From: Cellulophaga lytica DSM 7489
Lineage (GTDB): Bacteria > Bacteroidota > Bacteroidia > Flavobacteriales > Flavobacteriaceae
Length of the DNA stretch: 64,000 nt
Assembly: GCF_000190595.1 (NCBI RefSeq)
Contig: NC_015167.1
Coordinates: 3,518,501-3,582,500, forward strand
Reading direction: 5' to 3'
The notes under the pieces were generated by a model. That model made no database searches. It worked only from the letters and a program-made list of their open reading frames with translations, and had not been told where the DNA came from. The translations under genes and the position numbers were made by a program. Numbering within the stretch: the first letter of the stretch is position 1; every line of letters starts with the position of its first letter. Below are positions 1 to 10,053 of this stretch, piece by piece.

Positions 1-3000
1 CTGTAATACCTAGTTGTATTGTTGCTTCATCTGCTGCACCACATAAATAAATTTTTGGTAATAGACTACCATCTATAGGGCATTCTATAACTTCACCTTG
101 CATATCATTATCCGGATTAGCATCACTATTTACATAATTAAAGTAGTCTAACACAGGGTTAGTTTGTGTTGTGCCAAAACGCTCTACAGTAATACGCTCT
201 ACTAAATTAGGGCAACTACCGTCTCCTGTTTTTTCTACAATAAAATTGCCTATATCTGTTGTGCGGTATGTTCTTGGGGTACCATCTGGATCACCATCAT
301 TTAACACAGTGTCACCAGCATCTACAACACCATTATTGTTATTATCTAGCACCCAGTTATATGCAGTAAACCCTTCACCTGCAGTTAATACTACAAAGTC
401 TCCACATAATTGAACTGTTCTTGCTTGATTACAAGATGACAAGTCACTTAAAATTGAATTACTTGCTACTTCTGGATCTCTTGTACAAGCTCCAATAGAA
501 GTTGCCCCTCCTTCATCTGTAAAAGTATTTGTATTTACTGTTCCTTGGTAGGTAGAATAAGCTACGTTTTCTAAAGTTGAAGAACAAGCTGCAACAAACT
601 CTGAACAATTAGCTGTAATAGATACTTTTATTCTTATTACATATTCTGTATCCCCTACTTCTACCAGATTATCTGGTACAGTAAAGTTTAATGTATGGTT
701 AGCAACATCATGTGTATAAGAAACTCCAGGAGCACCAGAAACATCTACACCATCTAAAATAACATTCTCTGGTAGTATATTTCTTATGGTATAATTTGTA
801 GCATCATCATCTCCGGTATTTTGAAAACGCAACACATACTGCATTGTTTGTCCTAAAGTAACATCATCACCATTAATATCATTACCAGATAAATCTTCAA
901 CAGTATTCCCTAGTAAAATTTCTGGAGCTAAAACTTCTACGTATGGTGCTGCTATTACAGTACCATCTGAAGGATCTACAACAGGTGTTCCTGCACCATA
1001 AAAGCCATCGTCTCCACCATCTGCATTATCGTCTTTATAATATTCATTAGCATCACTACAACCATCACCATCACTATCTAAATCTAAATGATCTGGAATA
1101 CCATCTCCATCTGTATCTAAATTAGCACAAAAACCAGAAAAAGAGTCTGTGTTATAAGCTAAAAAAGCGATATCTGCATCACTAGATAATTCTAAACGTA
1201 AAAATGCAACATCACCAATACTACTAGCTGGTATACCAAATTCTGATAATTCTATGGTTGCTAAACGGTAGTCTCTACTTGTGTTTGCAAAGAAAACACT
1301 ACCATTTGGGTAATACACATCTAAATCATAAGAACCAACTACGGTAGATAATGCTCCTGTACCTGAAGCACTTACTTGTACTGCATTACCTAAAGGAGCA
1401 CCACTAGCATCATATAAGCTAATAACGTGACCAGCTCCGCCTGGCTGGGCAATTTGTGTTAATAAAATATCTGGTATACCATCACCAACTGTAGCAGCTA
1501 CAATTGGGTCTATTTCATAAGTCCAACTGTTTCCTATATTTGCTATAGCTGTACCTAAATCTAAACCATTTTGTCCATTAGTTAATAATGGATTTAATGG
1601 ATCTGTAGTTGGGTCATTTACTACAGTTAAACCTAAAGCATTATTTACATCGCCATCATTAAGACTACCTTCTATAGTCATTTCACCATAGATATTATTA
1701 GAAGGTGTTAAGCCTAACCAATTAGATTCTGAAATAGTTAAGTCAGAGATACCATCATTGTTAGTATCAATACCATCCATTAAACCATTACTATTGGCAT
1801 CAAAAAGATCATCATCTATAACACCAGTAGAAAAAGTAGTTCCACCAGTAGTAAATGCCAATAACTCATGAGAAAGGTTTGGCCTTACGCTATTTTGACT
1901 TGCTGAAGAACTTCTCCAAAAATCATTAAAATTGGTAAAAATTTCAGTAACTGGAGTACCTCCCTGTATTGTTGAAGAAGGAGAAGTAAAAGTTACATCA
2001 TTAGATATTGTGCAAAGCTGTTCTACAGAATCGTAAATACCATCATTATCATCATCTAAATCTATAGAGTCAATTACACCGTCATTATCATAATCGTTAT
2101 GTACAATAATTCTTGCTGTAGGACTATCTGTAGTTTGATTGGTATCTGTTTGGTCTTGAGTATTAGTAACGGTATTTACTAAATTTAACAAAGGAAGTAT
2201 GTCTATTTCATCTCCTCTAACCACTAGTTCTAGCTCAGCCGTTTCTCCACCATCTAATGTACCAATGTTCCATACATTACCACTAAAAGAACCAGTAATA
2301 GTAAAACTAGACACCAAGGTTAAGCCTGATGGTATATTGTCTGTAATTTGAAGATTTGTTAATGGCCCAAGTCCTAAGTTACGAACCTTAATTGTAAAGG
2401 TTGCTGTTTCTCCTTCAACAATCTCAGATTTATCTACTGTTTTATCCAAGACAACATCCGGATCGCAATAAAGTGCTTTAATAGGTTGAGAATCATATGT
2501 ACAAGGTCCTTTTGTTCCTCTTACAAAAAATTCTCCTGCCCCAGACGGCGCATAATTTGGACTATTTGCTCCTGGTATAAGTACACCATCTTCAAACCAT
2601 TGGTAGGCATCAAAATTACTTGTGGCTTCATATATTTCTGATCCAACAAAACAACCACTACCTCCTCTTATTTCTAAAATAACTTCTGGTACTGTATCAA
2701 AACCAGAAAAATATCCTGCAACACCCCTAGCACCGTTATAACCAAAAAAACCAATAGCTACAGGACCTGTAGATTGCACACTTATATCTCCATCTAAATT
2801 TGGTATAAAAAATGTTTTCCAATCTGACGTACCTGCAACAGGTACTGAAGCTGGCATAGATGTTATTTCTGTTCCGTTTTCATAAACTTTTATGTTTGCA
2901 TCTGGAGTATTAGTTGCCGCAATAATAGTAACACCACCTGTTACAGTAGTTCCTGCCATATTTCTAATATTAGGAATATTATCCATATTATCTGGCAACA

Positions 3001-4102
3001 AACAGTTTACAGGAGCAACAAAGTTTAAACCTTGTGTATAAACAGCAGCCGCACCTGCCATACATTGGTAAGCATAAGCATCTTTAGAGGTTTGCACAAA
3101 CATATTTGCTCCTACGCTGTTACTAGAATAGTAACTACTAGGTATTTCAAAATATTCTCCTTCATCAATTGTTGCTATTGGTGTTGCTCCACCATTAACA
3201 TATATATTTGTGTTATCTGCTGTTCCTATAATTAAAGGAAACTCTGTAGTACCATTTGTACTACCATTACCTCTTACAAAAACATAATCTTTTCCTAATT
3301 TATTTTCTGGCACAGGTTGATCTATACCTGCATCACGGTTTGATGAACCTACCTGACGACCAAAGTTCATACCACCATTACTAATTACAATATTTTTTGT
3401 TGACTTAATAGAAGCTCCTATCCAACCATCTCTTTGAGCTTGAGTTGGCGAATTACCAACATAGGCTTCAAAAACAAAAGATTCATTTGCGTTTAATGTT
3501 ATTTGGTATGTGTTATCTGTATGTCCGTCTACATCATTACCATTTCTAAACACACAGTCTGGATCATACCCATATACATCTACTACAGTGTTATCTTCTG
3601 TAGCCATTATGCCTAATGTATTGGATTTAGATGAGTGCTGACCTAAATTGGGAATACCACCCCATTTAAAACTTGTACCCATTGCAACCCTACCTTTAGA
3701 AGTTAAAGAAGCGGCCTGTGCTGCAGAATATCCCCTATAATTAACATAGAATTTGTTTCCGCTAGGCGACTCAAATCGTAAACCACTGTTATTTAATACA
3801 ACACCAGTATTTTCATTTGTAACCAAGGTAATATTATTATCTCCGTTACCAAGTGTGTATACAGCCGGACTAACATTAGATATGTTAAACGTAGCTACGG
3901 GAGTAGTATTAGTACCCCTATAAGCATTTACTGTAAAAGTAGTTGGCTCTGGTGTAGATAAATAAACAGCCTGTTGTTGCACTGCTTGGTTATTTTGACC
4001 TTGCTTTAATGGCGGTAAATAATGTAAATCACTTAATTGAGCTTGAATTGAAAAACTAAAGCCGATTAATAGTAGAAATAAAATAAGTATTTTTTTGTTC
4101 AT
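1..4102 (-). CDS. Giant secreted adhesin-like protein, N-terminal part (runs off window)
   Basis: The minus strand is open from an ATG at 4102 to the left edge, about 1367 codons with no stop seen; the C-terminus lies outside the window. The protein starts with a signal peptide (MNKKILIL... ending near SIQAQ). Residues ~100-430 look like the IgGFc-binding N-terminal domain found in Bacteroidota surface proteins. Residues ~547-650 and ~1057-1175 look like DUF11-type conserved repeats (DKTVDKSEIVEGETATFTI, VLRFQNTGDDDATNYTI). Thrombospondin type 3-like calcium-binding stretches lie near residue 670 (DYDNDGVIDSIDLDDDNDG) and 992 (DTDGDGIPDHLDLDSDGDG). I infer a cell-surface adhesin or gliding-associated protein, with a T9SS sorting domain expected in the missing C-terminus. 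No clear promoter was found upstream. Confidence 0.85.
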   Translation of the reverse strand, partial: MNKKILILFLLLIGFSFSIQAQLSDLHYLPPLKQGQNNQAVQQQAVYLSTPEPTTFTVNAYRGTNTTPVATFNISNVSPAVYTLGNGDNNITLVTNENTGVVLNNSGLRFESPSGNKFYVNYRGYSAAQAASLTSKGRVAMGTSFKWGGIPNLGQHSSKSNTLGIMATEDNTVVDVYGYDPDCVFRNGNDVDGHTDNTYQITLNANESFVFEAYVGNSPTQAQRDGWIGASIKSTKNIVISNGGMNFGRQVGSSNRDAGIDQPVPENKLGKDYVFVRGNGSTNGTTEFPLIIGTADNTNIYVNGGATPIATIDEGEYFEIPSSYYSSNSVGANMFVQTSKDAYAYQCMAGAAAVYTQGLNFVAPVNCLLPDNMDNIPNIRNMAGTTVTGGVTIIAATNTPDANIKVYENGTEITSMPASVPVAGTSDWKTFFIPNLDGDISVQSTGPVAIGFFGYNGARGVAGYFSGFDTVPEVILEIRGGSGCFVGSEIYEATSNFDAYQWFEDGVLIPGANSPNYAPSGAGEFFVRGTKGPCTYDSQPIKALYCDPDVVLDKTVDKSEIVEGETATFTIKVRNLGLGPLTNLQITDNIPSGLTLVSSFTITGSFSGNVWNIGTLDGGETAELELVVRGDEIDILPLLNLVNTVTNTQDQTDTNQTTDSPTARIIVHNDYDNDGVIDSIDLDDDNDGIYDSVEQLCTISNDVTFTSPSSTIQGGTPVTEIFTNFNDFWRSSSASQNSVRPNLSHELLAFTTGGTTFSTGVIDDDLFDANSNGLMDGIDTNNDGISDLTISESNWLGLTPSNNIYGEMTIEGSLNDGDVNNALGLTVVNDPTTDPLNPLLTNGQNGLDLGTAIANIGNSWTYEIDPIVAATVGDGIPDILLTQIAQPGGAGHVISLYDASGAPLGNAVQVSASGTGALSTVVGSYDLDVYYPNGSVFFANTSRDYRLATIELSEFGIPASSIGDVAFLRLELSSDADIAFLAYNTDSFSGFCANLDTDGDGIPDHLDLDSDGDGCSDANEYYKDDNADGGDDGFYGAGTPVVDPSDGTVIAAPYVEVLAPEILLGNTVEDLSGNDINGDDVTLGQTMQYVLRFQNTGDDDATNYTIRNILPENVILDGVDVSGAPGVSYTHDVANHTLNFTVPDNLVEVGDTEYVIRIKVSITANCSEFVAACSSTLENVAYSTYQGTVNTNTFTDEGGATSIGACTRDPEVASNSILSDLSSCNQARTVQLCGDFVVLTAGEGFTAYNWVLDNNNNGVVDAGDTVLNDGDPDGTPRTYRTTDIGNFIVEKTGDGSCPNLVERITVERFGTTQTNPVLDYFNYVNSDANPDNDMQGEVIECPIDGSLLPKIYLCGAADEATIQLGIT

Positions 4103-4432
4103 CAGATGGTATTTTGTTGTAACAACACTATAATTAATACTATCAAAAAGAACATTAAGTAGGCATAAAAGCAATATTTTGTTGTAAAACAGCTTTAGGT
4201 TGTTGCCACAATAACAATTGTGAACATCAGTGTAAATAAAAAGTTAAAATGATTTTTAAAATTATGCAAAAAACATCGGTGAACGTACTGTTCATTAGTA
4301 TTTAGAAGATGTTAAAACATAAAAAGCAATAGATGAATTTCGTCGTATTTAATGGCTTTTTAACCAAAAAATTTCCTCATTTAGACTTAAATTTAAATGA
4401 AGAAATTTGAGTAATTAAGATATAAAATATGT
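4103..4432. other. Intergenic region between adhesin and xylose operon
   Basis: About 330 bases without a gene. It holds the terminator of the xylose operon (4364-4408) and the upstream region of the adhesin gene. I saw no TAnnTTTG-type element in a convincing position for the adhesin. Confidence 0.6.
4364..4408 (-). terminator. Rho-independent terminator of the xylose operon
   Basis: On the minus strand a 15-bp stem (arms 4394-4408 and 4369-4383, one G-U pair, 10-nt loop) is followed by a run of T. It lies about 25 bases after the transporter stop codon and in front of the adhesin gene, so it should separate the two units. Confidence 0.85.
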
Positions 4433-5851
4433 TTATTTTTTAGTCCATAAATCATTCATTTCTTCTAGTGTTTTTCCTTTGGTTTCTGGTATAAATTTCC
4501 ATACAAATAGTGCTGCCAATACTCCCATTAAACCATATACCCAATAAGCAAAACCGTGATTAAATTTCTCTACTAAATAACTGTTTTTATCCATCATAGG
4601 AAACGTCCAAGAAACAAAATAATTTGCTATCCATTGTGCCGCCACTGCTACAGCTAAAGCTTTACCTCTAATGCTATTAGGGAAAATTTCTGATAAAAGA
4701 ACCCAAGCCACAGGTCCCCAACTCATAGCAAAACCAGCTACATATACCAACATACAAACCAATGCAAATACTCCCAAAGATGTGGTGTAAAATGCTGTTC
4801 CTAGGGCAAACATAGCAATAGCCATACTTACAGCACCTATAATCATTAACGGTTTTCTACCAAATTTATCTACCGTTTGTATAGCTAATACTGTAAAAAG
4901 TAAATTAATAGCACCTACAATTATAGTTTGCAACAATGCTACATCTGTACCAGAACCCATACTTTTAAAAATTTCTGGCGCATAATATAACACTACATTA
5001 ATACCAACAAATTGCTGAAAAACGGATAGTAAAACACCTATTATAATAATAGGTACGCCATATGAAAATAACTTTGCAGAGTGGTTAGTAACTGTACTTT
5101 TTATTTGATTTAAGATTACTGGAGCATTATCTACACCGTTAACTTTAATTAATACATCTAATGCTTTTTTAGGGTTAGATTTTAAAACCAAAGATCTTGG
5201 GGTGTCTGGCACAAAAAGTAAAAAAAATAGGAACAAACTTGCAGGTATTATTTCTGATGCAAACATCCAACGCCAACCAACGGTATTTAACCAACTGTCA
5301 TCTCCTTGACTAGAAATAAAATAGTTAACAAAATAAACAACCAACATACCAAATATTATAGCAAACTGATTCATTGACACTAATTTACCTCTTTTATTGG
5401 CTGGTGAAATTTCTGCAATATATAATGGAGATAGCATAGATGCTAACCCCACACCAATACCGCCAATAATACGGTATACAATAAAAATGTACATAAAAGT
5501 ATGGTCTCCTTCTCCAATAGGTTTTACAAATACCTCTGGAATTGCAGATCCAATTGCCGAAATTAAAAATAGAGAAGCTGCTAATATTAACCCCTTTTTT
5601 CTGCCTAGAATTTTACTTATTACACCACCAAAAATACCACCAATTATACACCCTATTAATGCACTAGATACTAAAAACCCTAGTCTTGCATTGGAAGCTG
5701 TTTCTGATAAACCAAAAGGTAAAACAAAAAAATGCTCTAAAGAACTTACGGTTCCAGATATAACTGCAGTATCATAACCAAATAGGAGTCCACCTAAAGT
5801 AGCTACCAAGGTTAATTTCCATAAAAAAAAGGTATTAGTAGAAGTCTTCAT
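4433..5851 (-). CDS. xylE: Sugar/H+ symporter, XylE-like (MFS sugar porter family)
   Basis: A 472 aa inner-membrane transporter with about 12 hydrophobic segments. Sugar-porter signatures are present: GGLLFGYDTAVISGT in TM1, GRKKG in loop 2-3, the long RIIGGIGVGLASMLSPLYIAE motif, QQFVGINVVLYYAPEIF in TM7, DKFGRKP in loop 8-9, WGPVAWVLLSEIFPNSIRGKA in TM10-11 and PETKGKTLEEM at the C-terminus. The length is usual for the family. It is the last gene of the xyl operon, so D-xylose is the likely substrate, taken up with protons. It lies 83 bases after xylA, and that gap contains a terminator-like hairpin which may lower its expression. Assignment to XylE rather than another hexose porter rests mainly on the neighbours. 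Confidence 0.9.
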   Translation of the reverse strand: MKTSTNTFFLWKLTLVATLGGLLFGYDTAVISGTVSSLEHFFVLPFGLSETASNARLGFLVSSALIGCIIGGIFGGVISKILGRKKGLILAASLFLISAIGSAIPEVFVKPIGEGDHTFMYIFIVYRIIGGIGVGLASMLSPLYIAEISPANKRGKLVSMNQFAIIFGMLVVYFVNYFISSQGDDSWLNTVGWRWMFASEIIPASLFLFFLLFVPDTPRSLVLKSNPKKALDVLIKVNGVDNAPVILNQIKSTVTNHSAKLFSYGVPIIIIGVLLSVFQQFVGINVVLYYAPEIFKSMGSGTDVALLQTIIVGAINLLFTVLAIQTVDKFGRKPLMIIGAVSMAIAMFALGTAFYTTSLGVFALVCMLVYVAGFAMSWGPVAWVLLSEIFPNSIRGKALAVAVAAQWIANYFVSWTFPMMDKNSYLVEKFNHGFAYWVYGLMGVLAALFVWKFIPETKGKTLEEMNDLWTKK

Positions 5852-5888
5852 AAGTTTAAAAAGGTTAGTTGGTTATATATATGGCTAT

Positions 5889-5928
5889 AAAAAAAGGCAT
5901 AAACTATTTATTAAAGTTTACACCTTTT
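5889..5928 (-). terminator. Terminator-like hairpin inside the xyl operon (xylA-transporter gap)
   Basis: On the minus strand the arms 5915-5928 and 5892-5905 form a 14-bp stem with two G-U pairs and a 9-nt loop, followed by seven T. It starts a few bases after the xylA stop codon. It is probably a partial terminator giving more xylBA than transporter message, or it may protect the 3' end of the xylBA mRNA. Confidence 0.7.
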
Positions 5929-5934
5929 TAGTTA

Positions 5935-7260
5935 TTATATATACTGATTTATGATGTTCTCAAACAATTCTTGTTTTCCACTAATTAAATCTAATTCGCC
6001 ATTTTCTAGTGCTATTTTATGTAAATCTTGAAGGTTTAATTTTCCATCTTCAAAGTCTTTACCTTTTCCTAAGTCAAAAGAGGCATAACGTTTTTTTCTA
6101 AGCTCATCATAAGCAGAAGAAGTTATAATCTTATCTGCTGTTAGTAATGCTCTTGCAAAGGTATCTGCTCCTCCAATATGAGCTAAAAATACGTCTTCTA
6201 AATCTGTAGAGTTTCTTCTAATTTTAGCATCAAAATTAACACCACCACCTTGCAAGCCTCCAGACTTTAAAAATACTAACATTGCCTCTGTAGTTTCTTG
6301 TATGTTATTAGGAAATTGGTCTGTATCCCAACCGTTTTGGTAGTCTCCACGGTTAGCATCAATACTACCAAGCATACCTTCGTTGGCTGCAACTTGTAAC
6401 TCATGCTGAAAAGTATGTTGCGCCAAAGTAGCGTGGTTTACTTCTATATTAATTTTAAAATCTTTATCTAAACCATACTTACGTAAAAAACCAATTGCCG
6501 TAGCCGAATCAAAATCGTATTGATGTTTCATTGGTTCCATAGGTTTTGGCTCAATAAAAAACGTTCCTTTAAACCCTTGAGCTCTTGCATAATCTTTAGC
6601 TGTAGTTAAAAACCGTGCCATATGGTCTAATTCTCTGCCCATATCTGTGTTTAACAAAGACATATAACCTTCTCTACCACCCCAAAACACATAGTTTTCT
6701 CCGTTTAAAGCAATAGTAGTGTCTAATGCTAACTTTACTTGTGCTCCTGCCCTAGCAACCACATTAAAATCTGGATTAGTAGCAGCACCATTCATATACC
6801 TTGGGTTAGAAAAACAGTTTGATGTTCCCCAAAGTAACTTCACTTTTGAAGCTTCCATTTTATCCTTTAGATAATCTGTAATACTATGAATTCTTTTTTC
6901 TGACTCTACTAAAGTTGAACCTTCATTAATCAAATCAAAATCGTGAAAACAATAATAATCAAATCCCATTTTTGTTATAAATTCAAAAGCTGCATCTGCT
7001 TTATCTTTTGCTGCTTGTAATGGATCTGATGAAGAATCCCAAGGAAAATTTTGAGTTCCTGGTCCAAAAGGATCAGAACCTTGACCACAGAAAGTATGCC
7101 AATACGCAATTGCAAATTTAAAATGCTCTTTCATTGTTTTACCAGCAACAACTTGGTCTGCATTGTAATATTTAAATGCTAAGGGATTTGTAGATTCCTT
7201 CCCTTCAAACTTAATATCTCCTATACCTTTAAAGTATTCTTTATTGCCAATTAATGCCAT
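5935..7260 (-). CDS. xylA: Xylose isomerase
   Basis: A 441 aa cytoplasmic enzyme that converts D-xylose to D-xylulose. All active-site residues of the class II family are seen: His106 and Asp109 in YYCFHDFDL, Glu237 and Lys239 in FIEPKP, Glu273 and His276 in NIEVNHA, Asp301, Asp312/Asp314 in WDTDQ and Asp344 in VNFDAKIRR. These match the E. coli enzyme with a constant shift of five residues. They bind the two divalent metals and the substrate. The gene follows xylB after one base, so translation is probably coupled. Confidence 0.98.
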   Translation of the reverse strand: MALIGNKEYFKGIGDIKFEGKESTNPLAFKYYNADQVVAGKTMKEHFKFAIAYWHTFCGQGSDPFGPGTQNFPWDSSSDPLQAAKDKADAAFEFITKMGFDYYCFHDFDLINEGSTLVESEKRIHSITDYLKDKMEASKVKLLWGTSNCFSNPRYMNGAATNPDFNVVARAGAQVKLALDTTIALNGENYVFWGGREGYMSLLNTDMGRELDHMARFLTTAKDYARAQGFKGTFFIEPKPMEPMKHQYDFDSATAIGFLRKYGLDKDFKINIEVNHATLAQHTFQHELQVAANEGMLGSIDANRGDYQNGWDTDQFPNNIQETTEAMLVFLKSGGLQGGGVNFDAKIRRNSTDLEDVFLAHIGGADTFARALLTADKIITSSAYDELRKKRYASFDLGKGKDFEDGKLNLQDLHKIALENGELDLISGKQELFENIINQYI

Positions 7261-7261
7261 A

Positions 7262-8746
7262 TTATTTATGTTTTAAAATGATTTCTAATTCGTTTTTCCA
7301 TTTCTCATATGCCGTAACATATGGTATCTTATTTTTTAATGGTTTGTATGTTTTTACGTGATCATTAGCACTGCTATTATTTTTAAATGCTGTAAAATCA
7401 CCTTTATACACTCCTGCTGCTCTTGCAGCGCCAATAGCTCCTGTAGTATTATATATTTCTATCTCATGACCAATTAGTGTAGCTACTGTCTCCGAAAAAA
7501 TAGCAGACCTAAACAAGTTGTCGTTACCTGCTCTAATAACATTAATAGCAGTATTATCATCTTTTAATATTTGCATACCGTATGCAAATGAAAAAGCAAT
7601 ACCTTCTAGAGCTGCCCTAACCAAATGTGCTTTGGTATGCTTATTTAAGTTTAAATTGCAAAAATGGGTACCTATAGTTTTATTATTAAACATACGTTCT
7701 GCACCATTACCAAAAGGTATTAAGCTTAACCCATTTGACCCTACAGAAATATTAGAGGCCATTTTATTCATTTCATCATAACTATTAACCCCTAAATTAT
7801 CTTTTAGCCAACGGTACTGTATACCTGCACCATTAATATTTAAAAGCTTACCTAACACAGGTTGTTTTTGTGTGTAATTAACGTGAGCAAAATGATTAAT
7901 TCTAGAAGTTTCTTTAGATTGCACATTATTTGTTACCGCGTATACAACACCAGATGTACCACCTGTAGCAGCAACCTCGCCGTGGTTAAATACGTTTAAA
8001 GAAAGTGCATTATTGGGTTGGTCACCGGCTCTGTAATTAATAGGTATACCAACAGGTAACCCTGATGCAGTTGATGCTTTCTCTGTTACTAGACCCTGGC
8101 TTGTAAAATTTGATACAATGGTTGGCGTTAAGTCTTCATTTACCCCATAATACTCTAATAAAAAAGAAGCCAACTCATCATTTTTAAAATCCCATAAAAT
8201 ACCCTCAGATAATCCGTTTTTTGTAGTATTTAATTCTCCCGTAAACTGCATTGCAATAAAATCTCCCGGAAGCATGTATTTATATATTTTATTGTAAACA
8301 TCTGGTTCATTATCTCTAACCCATTTTAATTTAGATGCCGTAAAATTTGCAGGCGAATTTAAAAGCCTTGTTGCACATTTATTTTTACCAATTTCTTCAA
8401 ATGCTTTTTCTCCAATTTCTACAGCCCTACTATCACACCAAATAATAGCATTACGTAAAGGGTTTAAGTCCTTATCTACAACTACTAAACCGTGCATTTG
8501 GTAAGAAATACCTATTGCAGAGATTTTAGAAGCGTTTATACCAGATTCTTTAATTGCTCGTTTTGTAGCATTGCATACGTGTTTCCACCAAAGAGTAGGG
8601 TCTTGTTCTGCCCAATTTGGTTGATGAGCAATAATTTCCATTTCGGTTTCTGGTTCATTAACAACAATTATTTGTTTACCTGTATCTGCATCTACCAATG
8701 CTGCTTTTACAGAAGAACTACCAATATCATACCCTATATAATACAT
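7262..8746 (-). CDS. xylB: Xylulokinase (FGGY family)
   Basis: A 494 aa FGGY carbohydrate kinase that phosphorylates D-xylulose with ATP to D-xylulose 5-phosphate, which enters the pentose phosphate pathway. The N-terminal phosphate-binding strand [15 protein letters not shown], the substrate motif SYQMHGLV (residues 81-88) and the probable catalytic Asp242 in [11 protein letters not shown] are visible. A second ATPase lobe with GGTSG and [13 protein letters not shown] follows. It starts two bases after the regulator gene and ends one base before xylA, a tight operon. Confidence 0.96.
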   Translation of the reverse strand: MYYIGYDIGSSSVKAALVDADTGKQIIVVNEPETEMEIIAHQPNWAEQDPTLWWKHVCNATKRAIKESGINASKISAIGISYQMHGLVVVDKDLNPLRNAIIWCDSRAVEIGEKAFEEIGKNKCATRLLNSPANFTASKLKWVRDNEPDVYNKIYKYMLPGDFIAMQFTGELNTTKNGLSEGILWDFKNDELASFLLEYYGVNEDLTPTIVSNFTSQGLVTEKASTASGLPVGIPINYRAGDQPNNALSLNVFNHGEVAATGGTSGVVYAVTNNVQSKETSRINHFAHVNYTQKQPVLGKLLNINGAGIQYRWLKDNLGVNSYDEMNKMASNISVGSNGLSLIPFGNGAERMFNNKTIGTHFCNLNLNKHTKAHLVRAALEGIAFSFAYGMQILKDDNTAINVIRAGNDNLFRSAIFSETVATLIGHEIEIYNTTGAIGAARAAGVYKGDFTAFKNNSSANDHVKTYKPLKNKIPYVTAYEKWKNELEIILKHK

Positions 8747-8748
8747 AC

Positions 8749-9735
8749 TTATAATGATTCTCTTAATATTAATTGTGTTGGAATATAGCTTTGCAAAGGC
8801 TTATCATTAGTTACAAAAGAAGCAGCTGTAGAACCTAGAGCTTTAAAATCTGTAGATACTACACTAATACCTTTATATATAAATTTTTTCATAGGGGTTT
8901 CATTATAAGATAAGAAACCTACATCTGTACCAGGTTCCAGATTTTGATCTTTACATTGTTCTAAAAAGTTACCTAAAACTCTATCACTTACACTTATGTA
9001 AGCCTCATTTTTAACTACTTTAAAGTCATTTACATCTAAAACAACATCATAATCTAAATTGCTTTCTTTACAGAACTTTTTAAAATATGTAACCGTTTCA
9101 AAAGGATGATACGTGAATGTAGGATACACAAATACCAACCGCTTGTATTTTTTAAAATTAGAAATAGCCTCTTTTAAAGCATTAGAAAAAGAAACTCCAA
9201 AATCTTGAAATACGTAGTTACTATCTTCTTTTGCGTGTATATTCCAATCTATTAAAAGCAGGTTACTTGTATCAAAATCAGATAAAATTTCTGCTACTTT
9301 GTTATGGTTAAAATTCATAACTACATACTTATAATACTTACCCTTACTATTGTTAAGTATGGTTTTATAATTTTCTATTTTATAATGATGAAACTGTACA
9401 TCTACAATTACATTTTTTGGCAAGTTATTTACAAAAGAATGATATAAAACTTCTTTATAGGCTTTAAAAGTATCTAGAACCAAAAGCACTTTTTTGGTTT
9501 CATTAGCTATATAATACCCCTTGTTAGGCACAGATGCTATAACACCATACTCTTTTAAAAGTGAATATGCTTTAAAAACCGTATCTCTAGATAAATTAAA
9601 GTCTTTACACACCTTATTTACAGAGGGTAACGCATCTCCATTAGTTAATACGTTTGTAGCTAAAGCATCATTAATAGCATTAACCAATTGTAAGTATTTT
9701 GGTATATCACTATTAGAATTAATTTCAAATTTCAT
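8749..9735 (-). CDS. xylR: GntR-family regulator with periplasmic-binding-protein-like sensor domain (probable XylR)
   Basis: A 328 aa DNA-binding regulator. Residues ~5-75 form a GntR winged helix (IPKYLQLVNAINDAL, LPSVNKVCKDFNLSRDTVFKAY, GVIASVPNKGYYI). The remaining ~250 residues resemble the LacI/PBP-like ligand-binding fold used by Bacteroidota GntR regulators of sugar operons. I chose the ATG at 9735 because an upstream TTG at 9765 would lie inside the -7 promoter element. It is the first gene of the operon, so it probably controls its own transcription with that of xylBA, with xylose or a derivative as inducer. The symbol is inferred from context. Confidence 0.85.
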   Translation of the reverse strand: MKFEINSNSDIPKYLQLVNAINDALATNVLTNGDALPSVNKVCKDFNLSRDTVFKAYSLLKEYGVIASVPNKGYYIANETKKVLLVLDTFKAYKEVLYHSFVNNLPKNVIVDVQFHHYKIENYKTILNNSKGKYYKYVVMNFNHNKVAEILSDFDTSNLLLIDWNIHAKEDSNYVFQDFGVSFSNALKEAISNFKKYKRLVFVYPTFTYHPFETVTYFKKFCKESNLDYDVVLDVNDFKVVKNEAYISVSDRVLGNFLEQCKDQNLEPGTDVGFLSYNETPMKKFIYKGISVVSTDFKALGSTAASFVTNDKPLQSYIPTQLILRESL

Positions 9736-9762
9736 AAACCGTTCTGTTCTGTTCTGGTTTGT

Positions 9763-9770
9763 CAAATATA
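9763..9770 (-). promoter_or_regulatory. -7 promoter element of the xyl operon
   Basis: The minus strand reads TATATTTG here, a match to the Bacteroidota -7 consensus TAnnTTTG. Transcription should start about six bases downstream, giving a ~20-base leader before the ATG at 9735 that carries three AGAAC repeats. I saw no convincing TTG-type -33 element at the usual distance, which may mean the promoter needs activation. Confidence 0.6.
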
Positions 9771-10053
9771 GAAATTTTATTTTAAAAAGTAAATCATAAT
9801 TAAATAAATCAAATTAGTAAGTAATTTCCCAAGATAAATGTTATACGTCGAGTATATAGATTATTTCAACTAATATATATACTAAGTAGTACTACTCATT
9901 CTTTATTAAGATAATAATACAAACCTTTTAAAATAGCCTAACACAAGAAAAAAATATGTAAGAATATAAGTTAACTGAATAAAATATAATTACTACAAAA
10001 CAAAGTAAATTCTTATATTGCAAACTTTTACAACACATTGTTAAATCCTACTT
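9771..10053. other. Divergent intergenic region with candidate operators
   Basis: This region lies between the leftward xyl operon and the rightward 21-kb cluster. It contains a perfect 12-bp palindrome AGTAGTACTACT at 9885-9896 and an inverted repeat TATAC-N5-GTATA at 9842-9856. Either could be a regulator site, but no function is shown by the sequence. Confidence 0.3.

Noticed and set aside
9736-9765. TTG at 9765 as start of the GntR regulator
   Set aside because: It lies inside the TATATTTG promoter element; the ATG at 9735 directly precedes the winged-helix domain.
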